From the NCBI GenBank assembly GCA_009103225.1, contig RHPI01001037.1, forward strand, positions 729,537 through 793,536: a stretch of DNA of 64,000 nucleotides, read 5' to 3'. This DNA is from Chlorokybus atmophyticus. Lineage: Eukaryota; Streptophyta; Chlorokybophyceae; Chlorokybales; Chlorokybaceae. Positions 45,455 to 55,963 of the stretch are shown one piece after another. Position numbers and translations under genes: made by a program. Under the pieces are notes generated by a model. The model saw only the letters and a list, made by a program, of their open reading frames with translations, made no database searches and was not told the origin of the DNA. Within the stretch, counting starts at the first letter, position 1. Each line of letters starts with the position of its first letter.

Positions 45455-47429
45455 ATGGAGGCTGCGGCGGCAGATAGAGCTGCTGCTGCCGTTGTGATGA
45501 GCTTTGGAAGGACGCTCCCTGTTACAGCTGCTGCCAGCTGCAGCACGAGCTACAACGCCCGCCTGCTGCAGGCGAAGCGGCCACCAATGTGAGTAAGCGA
45601 GCGCCTGCTATGCATGCTGCTGGCAGCAAGTTGGCAGAAGCGCAGTTGCCTACCGACTTCACCATGCAGTTGTATGCAATGTACATGTGGTACTGTGTTG
45701 GCTTCAGAGTCGTTTTGGCGAAAATGGGGCGCCTTGCGAGAATGATCTTAACCAGAGCATGCACTGTGTAGGCCTAACACCCAATACAGGCATGCTGTGA
45801 ACATGCATGCTCTGGCTTGACTTAGATGCAAGTGATGGGAACAGGATCGCTACCTGTCGTGTGTCTTGCTATCATGCACACTGTTGTCGGGAGAGTCCGA
45901 TGAGGGCATGTATCTTGGCCAATGTACGTAACAATGCCTTACCAGCACGTACGTATTCAAGCAGAACGCGCACGCACTTTGGTTGCCTGCCAGCGAAGTC
46001 CATCGTCAAGCGGAAAACTATTTATCTGGCGGTGAAGACTGTTGCGCAAGTAAAGCCTTTTCCGCAAGATGATGGCGGCACGACAGCTTTTGATGCCAAG
46101 CTCTTGCTGGACATGGATGAATTCAAGCCTGACAATGAAGAGACCCTTCAGCAGCTGCGTGAGCGGCATGCTGCTGGATTGGCAGCCTCAAGTTCGTACG
46201 ATGTTGAGCCCCAACCTCTGCGTACTGCTGAGGAACAGCCTGTGTCAAGTCGAATATCACGAGCTGCGCTGAGGAGAGCAATAAAACAGCGCCGCTATAA
46301 GCCATGGCGGATGTATGCTGAAGAAGGCCACCGCGGTGCGGTGGACAGCATTGCACACGCAATATGCAGCAAGCCTTTGTTGCTAAGGTACATCGCATTT
46401 GGTTACATGATTTTTGCATGCAGTAGCATATACTATCATGCGCACTGAATAATGTAAACAATATGCAGCTGTTTTCGCAAACCACTGTGGCGCTGTTAGT
46501 GAGAAGTCTGTCGTTCATTCTGGCAGGGTTCTGGCGTTCTTAGCGTGTGTAGTGTTGGTCTGGCTGCCTGCTGGGCTTCCATTGTATGCGGTAGCAGTGC
46601 AAGGGCCACCTGCATGGCAAGAAGGCGCCAGCTTGCTGATGGTTGTTGCACTGTACGCGGCCATATTGGTTGCGCTTCACCAGTGGGGCCGGCGAGTGCG
46701 TGATGAACCGTCACCGTTGCAGCATTACGGGTTTTCTTGGCAACCTATAGGTCGAAGGCTCGCAGAACTCTGCAGTGGCTTTGCCATGGCAGTGGCATTG
46801 CTGCTGGTTTTGTTTGGCGTGCAGGCTGCTCTGGGTTGGGTGGCTGTTGGCCCAGGCTTTTCATTTGGAGCCTCCTCGGCGCTCAGGTTCTTGGCGCCCG
46901 CGCTAAGCATGGGTGCTGCCGTTGCTTTTGTTGAAGAGCTTCTTTTTCGAGGCTGGTTGCAGGTAATCTTTCACCGGCACGTGGACCACTATCAGGTGTT
47001 TGCCATCGCAAGAAGCTCATATCAAGCCCTGTCTTGTTTGTGCAGGATGAGTGCATGCAGAGTTTCGGGTATCATGGAGCCACAGTGGCATCAGCTGCCA
47101 TGTTTGCAGTAGTTCACAGGTCCCTGTCTGCATTCCCAGGCCTACTTCTGCTGGGACTCGTCCTTTCCGGTCTGCGCGCTGCCGACTCTGGTCGTGCCTT
47201 GCGCGCAATGGGCTTGCATGCGGGCCTTGTTGCTGGGCACTTCTCGATACATGTCGGGCAGGCGCTGCAAGAGCTTCCTGGCGCTGCTGCCTGGGCGACA
47301 GGCAGTGCAGCAGGCAACCCTCTTGCTGGTGCAATTGGCATCTGCTTGGTTGGTGTAGTGGCCGTGGTGTGCTACCCGTGGCATGCAAAAGCTGCTCAGC
47401 CTCAGAGCATGAGTGTGTCCATGCTGTAG
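45455..47429 (+). CDS. CPBP-family (CAAX/Abi-type) intramembrane protease
   Basis: This is a membrane-embedded glutamic protease-like protein of the Rce1/CPBP family; plant relatives are chloroplast proteins. Four exons: 45455-45588, 45965-46387, 46527-46962 and 47046-47429, about 458 aa. The N terminus (MEAAAADRAAAAVVMSFGRT) is Ala/Ser-rich and looks like a transit peptide. Residues about 60-185 are soluble and charged (DMDEFKPDNEETLQQLRERH). From about 186 there are several hydrophobic helices. The catalytic motifs are present: EELLFRGWLQ at about 322 (EExxxR), FAVVH (FxxxH) and a third His in GLHAGLVAGHF. The substrate is unknown; a role in prenyl-protein processing or as a membrane scaffold cannot be told apart. 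The stop lies 36 bp from a convergent minus-strand exon. Confidence 0.9.
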
Positions 47430-47465
47430 CTGCCACCGCAGCTGCCACACCTTCAGCTGTGTAGC

Positions 47466-47573
47466 TCACCATTGGCAGCTGGTGCCCGCAATAATGAACT
47501 TACCATCATGCAGCGTCCTGATGAAGGAGCAGAAGGTGTCGTTGTCGAAAAGTGTTGATAACTTCTCATCAGG
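47466..47573 (-). CDS. Orphan terminal exon
   Basis: A minus-strand frame opens behind an acceptor (ctttag) and reads PDEKLSTLFDNDTFCSFIRT, then LHDGKFIIAGTSCQW and TGA. It is hydrophobic/charged-balanced and protein-like, but an internal gtaagt after HDG could also be a donor, and no matching upstream exon was found before 48.2 kb. I do not recognise it. Confidence 0.3.
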   Translation of the reverse strand, partial: PDEKLSTLFDNDTFCSFIRTLHDGKFIIAGTSCQW

Positions 47574-48506
47574 CTAAAGTTGGTTGCAACGGTCAATGAT
47601 CATTGACACGCATGTGTACCCTTGCTAAGTTGAAACATTGCTGTGATACTACGCGCTTCAACGCAAATACCCCATGCAATTACCGAAACACGGGCCCACT
47701 CATAATCAAAAGTCATAACAACTTAAGACAAGAATTCCAGTGATGCATCTCATCATTCGCTGATGAGACATAAGTTTATTACGTTCGGTTCGTTGAGGTC
47801 AACACGTTGTTCGTCCACTTATTGAGAATTTATGATACCATAATCGCACACCTGCGACACTTTCAGTGATAACGTTGGAACCATCAAAATAAACTCCTAT
47901 TTAAGACAAACACAGTTCTCAAAGAATCAATCTTGTACTGTCTGTAGGGTCTGTCTGTAGGGTCTTCATAAATACTCGTTTCTTGCATGCCGAGTGAGGT
48001 ATGCCTATGGTCACGGTATTCAAAATATATCTGAGCGCGGGAGGATTAGAAGCCGTGCACGGGTGCAGACTGTACCAGAAGTCTCGATACGGTAGATGGT
48101 ACAATGTACTATTTGTACCAGTCAGTTTCACCACCAGGCCTTCTTCAGGCTGTCGTCAGTTGTACGGCAACCTGTTGCCTTCATCGGATCAGTGCAGTGT
48201 AGCGCGCATGCGTTGGCTCAGCCAGTTTGGCTGGCTGGTGCTGCATCTGTGTCCGGTACAAACTGGCATGCTCACGTTAGTGGTTGCGTACAAGTTGACC
48301 GAATGCTGGTACATTACACAGTACTGTACTAAGGCAAGCGAACCTAAACGAACGTGGCAGGCAGCCTGCCATAGGGGCTTGCTGAGCCGCAGCCCGCCTG
48401 TCCGGTATTAGTCGGCCATCTAGACCTTGCTGGAAGCTTTTTTGCTGCGCAGTTTTTTGGCGTTAGGGTTCGGAAATCAGCGTGGTTTGGGGTCTGACAT
48501 GAATAT
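47574..48506. other. Intergenic and thioredoxin promoter region
   Basis: No exon is recognised. The frames at 47919-48134 (-) and 48001-48411 (+) are antisense to one another and lack support. A telo-box lies at 48463-48470. Confidence 0.35.
48463..48470 (+). promoter_or_regulatory. Telo-box upstream of the thioredoxin gene
   Basis: TTAGGGTT in gene orientation, 36 bp before the start ATG. Confidence 0.5.
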
Positions 48507-49753
48507 ATGCCCTGGTTGAGGTGGTCGGCGGTGTTGTTGGGCAGCTCCGCGGCGTTGTTGTGGGAGCTTGTGCTGCGGCCACGGTTAGAGGCGGCGGAGC
48601 AGGAGCAGCAGCAGCAGCAGCAACTTCAGCAGGCTACCACCGGAGCGAAGCTTGTGATCGTAGAGGACGCACAGAAGCCTCCGCCTTTGCCGTCACTGCC
48701 GCCGCCCTCACAGCAGCAGCCACAGCAGGAGGCGGCCGAGGCTTGCCTACTGTCTGAGGGTAACGCTTACAAAAAAAAGCAGAAAAAGAAGCCGTCCGAG
48801 TACTTCAAGAAGCTCTTTGGACGCCAACGTGTAGACACAATGAGCCACAAGGAGGGTGCCGTCATCGTTGTTGAGAAGAAAGACGCCTGGGACGAGATCC
48901 TCTCAAAAGCCGCCGCTGAGGGCAAAACGGTATGTGCATTGTGGTGTTTGCGCTCCGTTCCACCATCGAAATATGCTGAAGCTATAAGCATCTGTTTCAT
49001 CTCGTTTTCTATTCTGCAAAGTGGGTCTTTTAAGAGTGATGTTGCAGGCCCGCTGTTGATATTGTGCCACAGTATGACATGTCAGCCATTGTGTGCATTG
49101 AGGGTTTGTCAAGGCATGTAAAGGTGTGCAATGTGATGCGTGTGATTTGACGCTTGCGCTTGCATGGCAGCGTCACGTAGCATACTATTGTATTGCAGGT
49201 CATTGTTGATTTCTCAGCCACATGGTGCTCGCCATGCCGCGTGATTGGCCCCTTCTTCAAAGATCTAGCTGACAAGAACAAGAACATCATATTCTTGAAG
49301 ATTGATGTGGACCAGTTGGCGGTAAGCACAGCGTGTTGATATTCCTCCTGGAAGTTGTGCATATTTATGCTGGTGTCGGACCACCAGTGTGGACAAGTGA
49401 AGCACATTCATGTATACACACTCGTGCACCTATGATTATGTATGCATGTATGCATGGCAGGTAGGCAGTGAGCAATAGAGTGCGTGGTGGTCATGTTGCA
49501 CACCATGACACATGGTCGTGGCAGCGCTGGGCCACAGCCGTGTCTCGTGGTTCTTAGTGCGTTGCAAGTAGCATGCGCTGGAGGTCTGTTGAGTGCATTG
49601 CGTGTAACTGCAATGTCTCCACAGGATGTTGCCGAGGCCTGCAGCATCAACGCCATGCCTACATTCCAAGTGTTTAAGAATGGAGAAATGGTTGACGAAC
49701 AAGTCGGTGCCAGTAAGGAGAAGCTCCAGAAGCTGGTTGAGAAGTATGCTTGA
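48507..49753 (+). CDS. Thioredoxin with membrane-anchor-like N terminus
   Basis: A dithiol oxidoreductase. Three exons, 48507-48929, 49199-49321 and 49625-49753, give about 224 aa, twice a typical thioredoxin. Residues 1-20 ([20 protein letters not shown]) form a hydrophobic segment, a likely signal anchor or targeting peptide. A low-complexity Gln/Pro linker follows ([12 protein letters not shown] and [17 protein letters not shown]), then a lysine run ([17 protein letters not shown]). The thioredoxin fold starts near residue 117 ([20 protein letters not shown]). The active site is WCSPC at 150-154, where WCGPC or WCPPC is commoner; [11 protein letters not shown], the cis-proline motif [12 protein letters not shown] and the last helix are all present. 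Its compartment and targets are unknown. It converges with the cupin gene. Confidence 0.92.
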
Positions 49754-50856
49754 TGGCGAGCATGAAAAGCATATTGGCCAACACGTCCCATGTCTATGCA
49801 GGCCTTTCAGTTGTTAGTTAGCGGTGCTTATCAACAACTGTTGTATGCTATTGGGCATTGCGTAGCTGACTGAATCCTTGCAATGAAAGTTAAGGCAGTC
49901 AGGTGGTGGTGATGACTTGATTTGGGTTGTTGCAGTCATTTGTAGTAAAGGTGTCCGCAGCAGTGCTGTGTGCCGGACGCTTTCGCTTCGACAACGCTGT
50001 CACTTGCAACTGATATCACGCAACTCTGTGGTCACAAAGAGACAAAGACAGGTGGTAGTATAGCAGCATTGCACATGTGTGCACCACTGGCTTGCATGTG
50101 TACATCACGCAACTCTGGTCACAAAGAGACAAGGACAGGTGGTAGTGTAGCAGGATTGCACATGTGTGCACCACTGGCTTGCATGTGTACAATCAATGCA
50201 AGCGGCATGCTCGTGCATATCAAACACCCATGCAACTGTGGTAGTAGCGACATGTGCAATATTTGCTGGTGGGGTTGATGTGGCAACTTGTCCTGAATGA
50301 GTCGATCAGTTGGCAGTCTGGTGTTGGATTGACGGAAAAGATGCAACAATCAAATGCGCGTGGCAGGGTTTATCTTTTCTTGTTCATATACAGCATTGTA
50401 CAAAATAAAACAGTAGCGTTGTGTTGCACAGCAAATGTCAAACACAGACACACATGGTAGGTATGGTCATGGACTGTTTGCCACATGTTCTCATTGAAAA
50501 TTTAATGCTTTGTGAGGAGGTAGCTTGCATACCAAGTGCAAGCCAGCTTCAAGGTCGGTACTGAAACTGGGACAAGACCATGCATGCATGCAAAGTGCTG
50601 CAATACTTTTACAAGCAACTCAGGAAGAGGGCGGGCAACTGAGAGAATGCCTTCAATCACACAGTGAGCTCTCAACAGCTAAACAGCCAAATTGCCTCCT
50701 CGAGGTGCCTCCTCGAGGTGTCCGCATTCTTCTTGTACATATTGAACTTCAAATGATATGATTACACTCATCCACGAAAGCCACCCTCCCCTCTGCAGTC
50801 ATTTAACCACTAACCCTAACATGCTACACCAACCTGCGCAACTGCTACTGCTACCA
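49754..50856. other. Convergent 3' region of thioredoxin and cupin genes
   Basis: Contains the 89-bp tandem duplication at 50015-50190 and no recognised exon. Confidence 0.5.
50015..50190. repeat. 89/87-bp tandem duplication
   Basis: Units start ATCACGCAACTCTG at 50015 and 50104 and share GTCACAAAGAGACAA and GCACCACTGGCTTGCATGTG. They differ by a 2-bp deletion and a few substitutions, so the duplication is fairly recent. Confidence 0.9.
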
Positions 50857-51908
50857 TTATTCAAACTTGTAGTGCTTGTCGACAGCTTCCCTGACGTCCC
50901 ATGTGCAGGACAGGTCCTTGGGGAAGACGGCGAGGTCGCCCGCACGCACACGCACGGCCTCCTTGGCCCCGTCCGGCCTCACATACACGTCGCCCTGCAG
51001 CAGATAGCACGTCTCTGTCGCCGAGTAAGTCCAGGGGAAGACACTCGCCTGCATGCACAGGCAGGTCAGAAAACGAGAAGCACTCCTTTACATCAGCCAC
51101 AATGCAAGGCGTACTTGTGGTCAACAACAGACCGCTTAGACACGCACCCGCTGAGACTACATTAGCGGCTGGCTGACATGCCATTCAATCTCTTCCTCAA
51201 CAGATAACGATGTGTGTATGTGTGTGGTGGTGGTGGTGGTGGTGTGTGTGGGTGTGTGGTGTGGGTGGGGGNNNNNNNNNNNNNNNNNNNNNNNNNNNNN
51301 NNNNNNNNNNNNNNNNNNNNNNNNNNNNNNNNNNNNNNNNNNNNNNNNNNNNNNNNNNNNNNNNNNNNNNNNNNNNNNNNNNNNNNNNNNNNNNCCCCGT
51401 CGCCGCCGGGCCGGGGCATGCACGTCTGTGTGCCATGCCATGCAACACACGCATCTCATAACCGTATGGGATGCATTGCCATACAATTGATGCGAACGAG
51501 AAGCAAAAAGCAGAGTGTACTGTCAGAGTTTACCTCGCAGCCCCACTTGGGCCAGGAGCGCACGCCCATCTCTGCCAGCTTGCTCTCGGAGGGGTTGCTC
51601 TCCACCTGCCACAACAAGCAAGGGAATGCGCTCGCTGCACGTGTGCAATGCAAGTTGATGGGGAAAGCAAATCCTGCCATCTATTCAAGATTCAAGCTCC
51701 AACACTAGCGTGCACATGCAGCACGTCGCACACACACCTTGATGCCGTGGGCAGTCTCCGTCATGGCGGCGCGGATGGTTGTGCGGCGAGATTGAAGCTG
51801 CAGGGGTGGACCAGACCAACGGCCACGGCTGGTCAGATGGACCAGCGGCGAAGGCGCAGCCACCGCTGGCCTGCTCGGAAGCAACGCTACCGCCGCTGCT
51901 GCCGCCAT
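50857..51908 (-). CDS. Plastid-type RmlC-like cupin (cupin_3/DUF861)
   Basis: A small beta-barrel cupin of unknown reaction, common in plants and cyanobacteria. Three exons: 51908-51738, 51605-51534 and 51048-50857, about 144 aa. Residues 1-50 (MAAAAAVALLPSRPAVAAPS, then LTSRGRWSG) look like a transit peptide. The conserved core follows: VESNPSESKLAEMGVRSWPK, WGCE, FPWTYSATETCYLLQGDV, AGDLAVFPKDLSCTWDV and DKHYKFE at the C terminus. Metal ligands of typical cupins (HxH...E) are not present in full; this family often has ETCYLL in their place. Intron 2 contains a 123-bp run of N, so the intron length is uncertain but both exons flanking it are complete. Confidence 0.9.
51272..51394. other. Assembly gap (123 N)
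   Basis: Unresolved bases inside cupin intron 2, directly after a GTG/TGTGG-rich simple repeat (51210-51271). Open frames spanning it are artefacts. Confidence 0.99.
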
Positions 51909-52123
51909 GTGACTCGCCGCTGTAACCTCCACCAGAATGCGTTGCAATACGCCGTGTTGTGGTGCAAGTGTTTGCGGTGTGCGCTTGACCTTGAGTTGTG
52001 TCTTCCTGCGACGTACATGCGTGCTTACAAACTCGGATGGAGGCTGAAAGGTAATTATTGCAAGTATTAGATCAATTAATCGATGAAATTCTGTATCATT
52101 ATGGTATAATGAAACAGGATATT

Positions 52124-52149
52124 GGAACATATTGGTACCAATATGTTCC
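52124..52149. repeat. Perfect 26-bp palindrome
   Basis: GGAACATATTGGT is followed immediately by its reverse complement with no loop. Confidence 0.95.
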
Positions 52150-52194
52150 GGCGCTCATATTCTTAACCGTAATCAAAATCATTATGCTGTTATT

Positions 52195-52690
52195 GGTTCA
52201 ACCGTATCACTATCACTATCACTACAACTAGCATTGTATCGCATCACGTTATCACTACCTTTACCATTAGTATTACTATTACTATAATTACCACTATTAC
52301 TACAATTAAAACATTACCACAATAGGTTATCACTACCCTTGTTACTAGTGTAATCAAGATGACTATTGTTGTCCTTATCACTACCGCTATTAATTTCTCT
52401 GCAATTGTTTCATTATTACTAACATTACAATCAAACTACATTACAATAGGTTATCATTACCCTTATCACTATCAGCACAACCGTCATCAGTACTATCCCT
52501 GTCTTGAGCCCATTCCCTATTATTACCATCATTATACGCTACCACCACCACTATCCCTTCAACTGTCACTCGCCCTATCACTACCATTACGATCACTACA
52601 TCCATCACTATCATCATCACTACCACTACAACTAGTTCTATTACTGTCCCATATCTTGAGCCCTATCCCTATTACTATCACTATCGTTAA
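52195..52690. repeat. Degenerate TAY/CAY triplet-rich tract
   Basis: Nearly 500 bp dominated by words such as TATCACTATCACTAC, ACTATTACTAC and CCATCATTAT: a decayed microsatellite strand-biased toward A, C and T. Ile/Val/Tyr/His-rich open frames here are not genes. Confidence 0.75.
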
Positions 52691-54105
52691 CACCAACCGA
52701 CTAGTAGGGTACCACGCGAAAAAACATGACGCACATGCACCAAACGCCGACTGCCGCGGTAGGGCAACCTCTTGGACTTGCCCGGTTGCACGCAATGCAT
52801 CGACATAGACGACGTTGACTAGAAAAGCGAAATAAATGAGACGCCGACAAAGTTGAATACCTGTTAACATTGACAGTCTAACGAGAACAGTAATCGCACA
52901 TGTGATCAGATCATCAAACCATGATTATCAAGGCTATTGGAGAATTAGAGGATTAACGGGAATAGAGCGAGAAGTGAAGGCCCTTGACAAAGACAACAAA
53001 TAAGTTATGTTATAGCCGAAAGATATTGTTATGCTACGTGCATGCATTACCCACGATTATCTCGTGCAGCAGGTTGTGCATCGCAAATTGTGATGCAAAT
53101 CGCGTCCGCTATGGTCTCAATAACACCATGTGAAATTGTATTATGATTCAGATCACAATAACGCTTGCAATCATGTCTGTCAACATTCAATGAACAATAA
53201 AAACTGTTAATCATTGCTTCGAAACGACACACATGTTTCATGTTGTGTACGACAACGTGTTGCCATTGAGCATGCATAAATACATGGCAAACCCCTTCTT
53301 ATTATGACGTATCATTCGTTAGGGTAGGCATTACATGAAGAGAAAAAGCCAGTTTAGTTACAGTCGGTTGAGTGCTTGGCCCCTCGGATGTTACCCCATG
53401 CTGTGCCATGCTGTTTAGGCCCTTCCCTTCCAAAAAAAAGGCTCAACTCAAGTTAAAATCATTTCAGCCTGCAATGTAAATTTGGTGAGACTTGAACTTA
53501 AACTTGTTAAGCTGAAAACCTCGGACTTCCAACCTCTTCCCTCCTCAACAGCAAAGCGATACCAATTATGGTCCAGACTTATTGCACTACTACCTCAGAA
53601 AGTTGCGCGAAACGTCAAACAGAGTTCTTCGCATGAGTCGTCAATGCACCAACTTTTATAACCATCAATCACATGATCTGGTACGTCAGACTGCACCGGA
53701 TTGTCCAATACTGTATAGACAACCAAAGCATGAGCAAGCAGATTGCCGGCTGCCATTATCGCTGAGACACCAACTACTGCGTTAGCAAACACACCGCTCA
53801 CAAATACCTGGCCAGCTAGCTCAAACCACCTATCTATGCACCACTACCCTGCTGTAAACTGCATTGGTGAGCTTCGCAGACTGTTTCTTGGCGTGCAAAC
53901 CTCGGATGTCGTGATGCCATGGCACCCTTGTTGCCAGTGCCATGAGCAGGTAACAGGAGTTATTTTGTTGGTCTCTCCGATTCCCCGGTCATCTAAGACA
54001 CCGTTGCATCCAGTCACAGAGCACCTCTCGTACCGTGTTGTCTTTCGTAGTCACTGATGAGGACCTGACAGCGCAAAAGTTGATAACAGACCTCAGCGCA
54101 TAACA

Positions 54106-55963
54106 TTACACAAGCAGAAGACCAATAGCCTGTAAGATATCCATGCAATTACTTACATCCAGCTTGGGCTGCACATCCTGCATGACCTTAGGGCTCATGC
54201 GATCAAAGAAGAGTACACCCTGCAAACACCACGCAGTTTGGAGATAATCCAACAACGAACACATGTGTGGCAAATGCGTCAAACAACGGCAAGAGGAGCC
54301 ACTCACATCCAAATGGTCGTATTCATGCTGGAAAATGCGCGCCGTAAAGTCCCTCAACTGCAGTGCAATTTTTCTGCCGTTCACGTCCTGAGCCTCCACC
54401 TTGATGCTAACAGACCTCTGCTCAACACGCACATACTTCTAACTTTAGTACACAAGATACCAACTTAGAGTATACAACCGTTCACAAGTGCTACTGACCT
54501 CCACGTCCGCGAAGATCTCTGGAAAGGACAAGCAACCTTCTTCATCCACATCAGTCTTCTTCGCTCGCTTCACTATGGTCGGGTTTACAAGGACAACCTC
54601 CTGACCCTTTCCTCGCTCTCCAGCAGGATTAAAGCACATCAGCCGCATGTTCACACCAACTTGTGGAGCAGCCAACCCCACACCGTCCGTCCTGCGCAGC
54701 AACATAGAGATGTCACACGATAACAATATCCTGAGACATAATAGACAAAACTATGCGCACGCACGCATGCAACATGTCACTGCACCTGTAGCAATTAAAC
54801 AAATTCTCTTCAACCGGCGCACCTATACATGACGTCAAACATCTCTTTGGTCAGCTGCACCAGGTTGTCGTCAAACACCCGGACCAGCTTGTTTTCCCGC
54901 CTGAGCACTGGATCGGGGTAGATGGCAATCTTCAAGGGTGATGTCCATTGCACTGACTCTGGAGCTGGAGCACCAACAAGATTGGTTGCGCAACATGCCT
55001 TGTTGTGGATAAGCAATATGTACTATTCATGCAACGCTTGTTGCAACGATGGCATATACGTGGGCACAATAGGCAGCAGGTTGCAACACAAATAACTCAT
55101 TACTATCTGGAAACACTATCATGAGGTACACAGCATTCTGCAACTATAATGGACCTCATGCTTTCCAACCAATAACACAGTGAAGCTAGCAACCAAGCTG
55201 GTGGCTTTGCTGACTGCGTCAAACCTGTTCAATTTCCCTTAGTTTGGCTATCTACCAAACTTGGCTTTACCCTACATTTGGTAGCTTGTTTCTGTGTCCT
55301 ATATAATGTTTGATGTTTACGCACAGCCCAGCACAATTATGCTGCAAACTGCTTGCTGAAAGCTTTTGCTGCCTTGGCGCGTTAGCGTAACCAGAAAGTC
55401 TGAAACCGAAAAACAATGTGTGTTGCAGCTGCTTGCGTCACACCACTAATCGCTAACTCTACACACTGTACACGACATGGCAGTTGCTGCGCGCACCATC
55501 ACTCGTTGAGTCGACAACGTATGAGCACAACCATGCAGAACCAAATTTGCCTAGTTTTGAATCTCGCTTCAGGTGGCATGTTGTAACATGCACCAATTTC
55601 ATTGCGTCGTAGATCTGTGTTGAATGTGTTTAAGACTACAAGGACGAGATGTGGAACCCCACTGCTCAACAGCTCACCTTCTGCAGCGTCAGCGGCCTCT
55701 TTCCGCAGCTCCTGCAGTTCCTGCATGAATCGCGAGGAGCGCATGAGTGTGAGGCTGCGGTAGCCTTGCGGATTCCTTGGAGCAATCCCCGTCGCCGCCG
55801 GGCCTCCCTGCCTGCTGCTGTTGTGCTGTGGCCATCGCAGGCCAACCTGCTGCTCGCTCCGCCTGGCTGACGACGAGACCAGCCTCCTCCCGCCCGCGCG
55901 CAGAACCCCTCCCACCACAGGCCCCACCGCTGTCAACGACGAGAGCGCCGCCACCGGCTGCAT
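54106..55963 (-). CDS. Peptide deformylase (PDF1B-like, organellar)
   Basis: This enzyme removes the formyl group from nascent proteins made by organelle ribosomes. Five exons: 55963-55678, 54958-54823, 54691-54499, 54417-54307 and 54219-54106, about 279 aa. The N terminus (MQPVAALSSLTAVGPVVGGV and Arg/Ser-rich sequence) looks like an organelle presequence. The deformylase starts KIAIYPDPVLRRENKLV. All three metal-site motifs are intact: GVGLAAPQ (motif I, 144-151), EGCLSFP (motif II, Cys194) and QHEYDHLD (motif III, His236, Glu237, His240). The last exon reads GVLFFDRMSPKVMQDVQPKL and ends MDILQAIGLLLV; this end differs from the usual charged PDF tail. A donor-like gtaagt after KLD suggests an alternative final exon that I could not place. 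Confidence 0.93.

Larger units (their letters stand above)
51909..54105. other. Intergenic between cupin and peptide deformylase
   Basis: No recognised gene. It holds a perfect palindrome at 52124-52149 and a degenerate simple-sequence zone at 52195-52690. A further deformylase 3' exon in 53.8-54.1 kb cannot be excluded. Confidence 0.4.

Noticed and set aside
51157-51708. Open frames across the N run
   Set aside because: Unresolved bases cannot support a reading frame; the region is cupin intron 2.
52359-52808. 149-codon plus-strand open frame
   Set aside because: It is the translation of the degenerate TAY/CAY simple-sequence tract.
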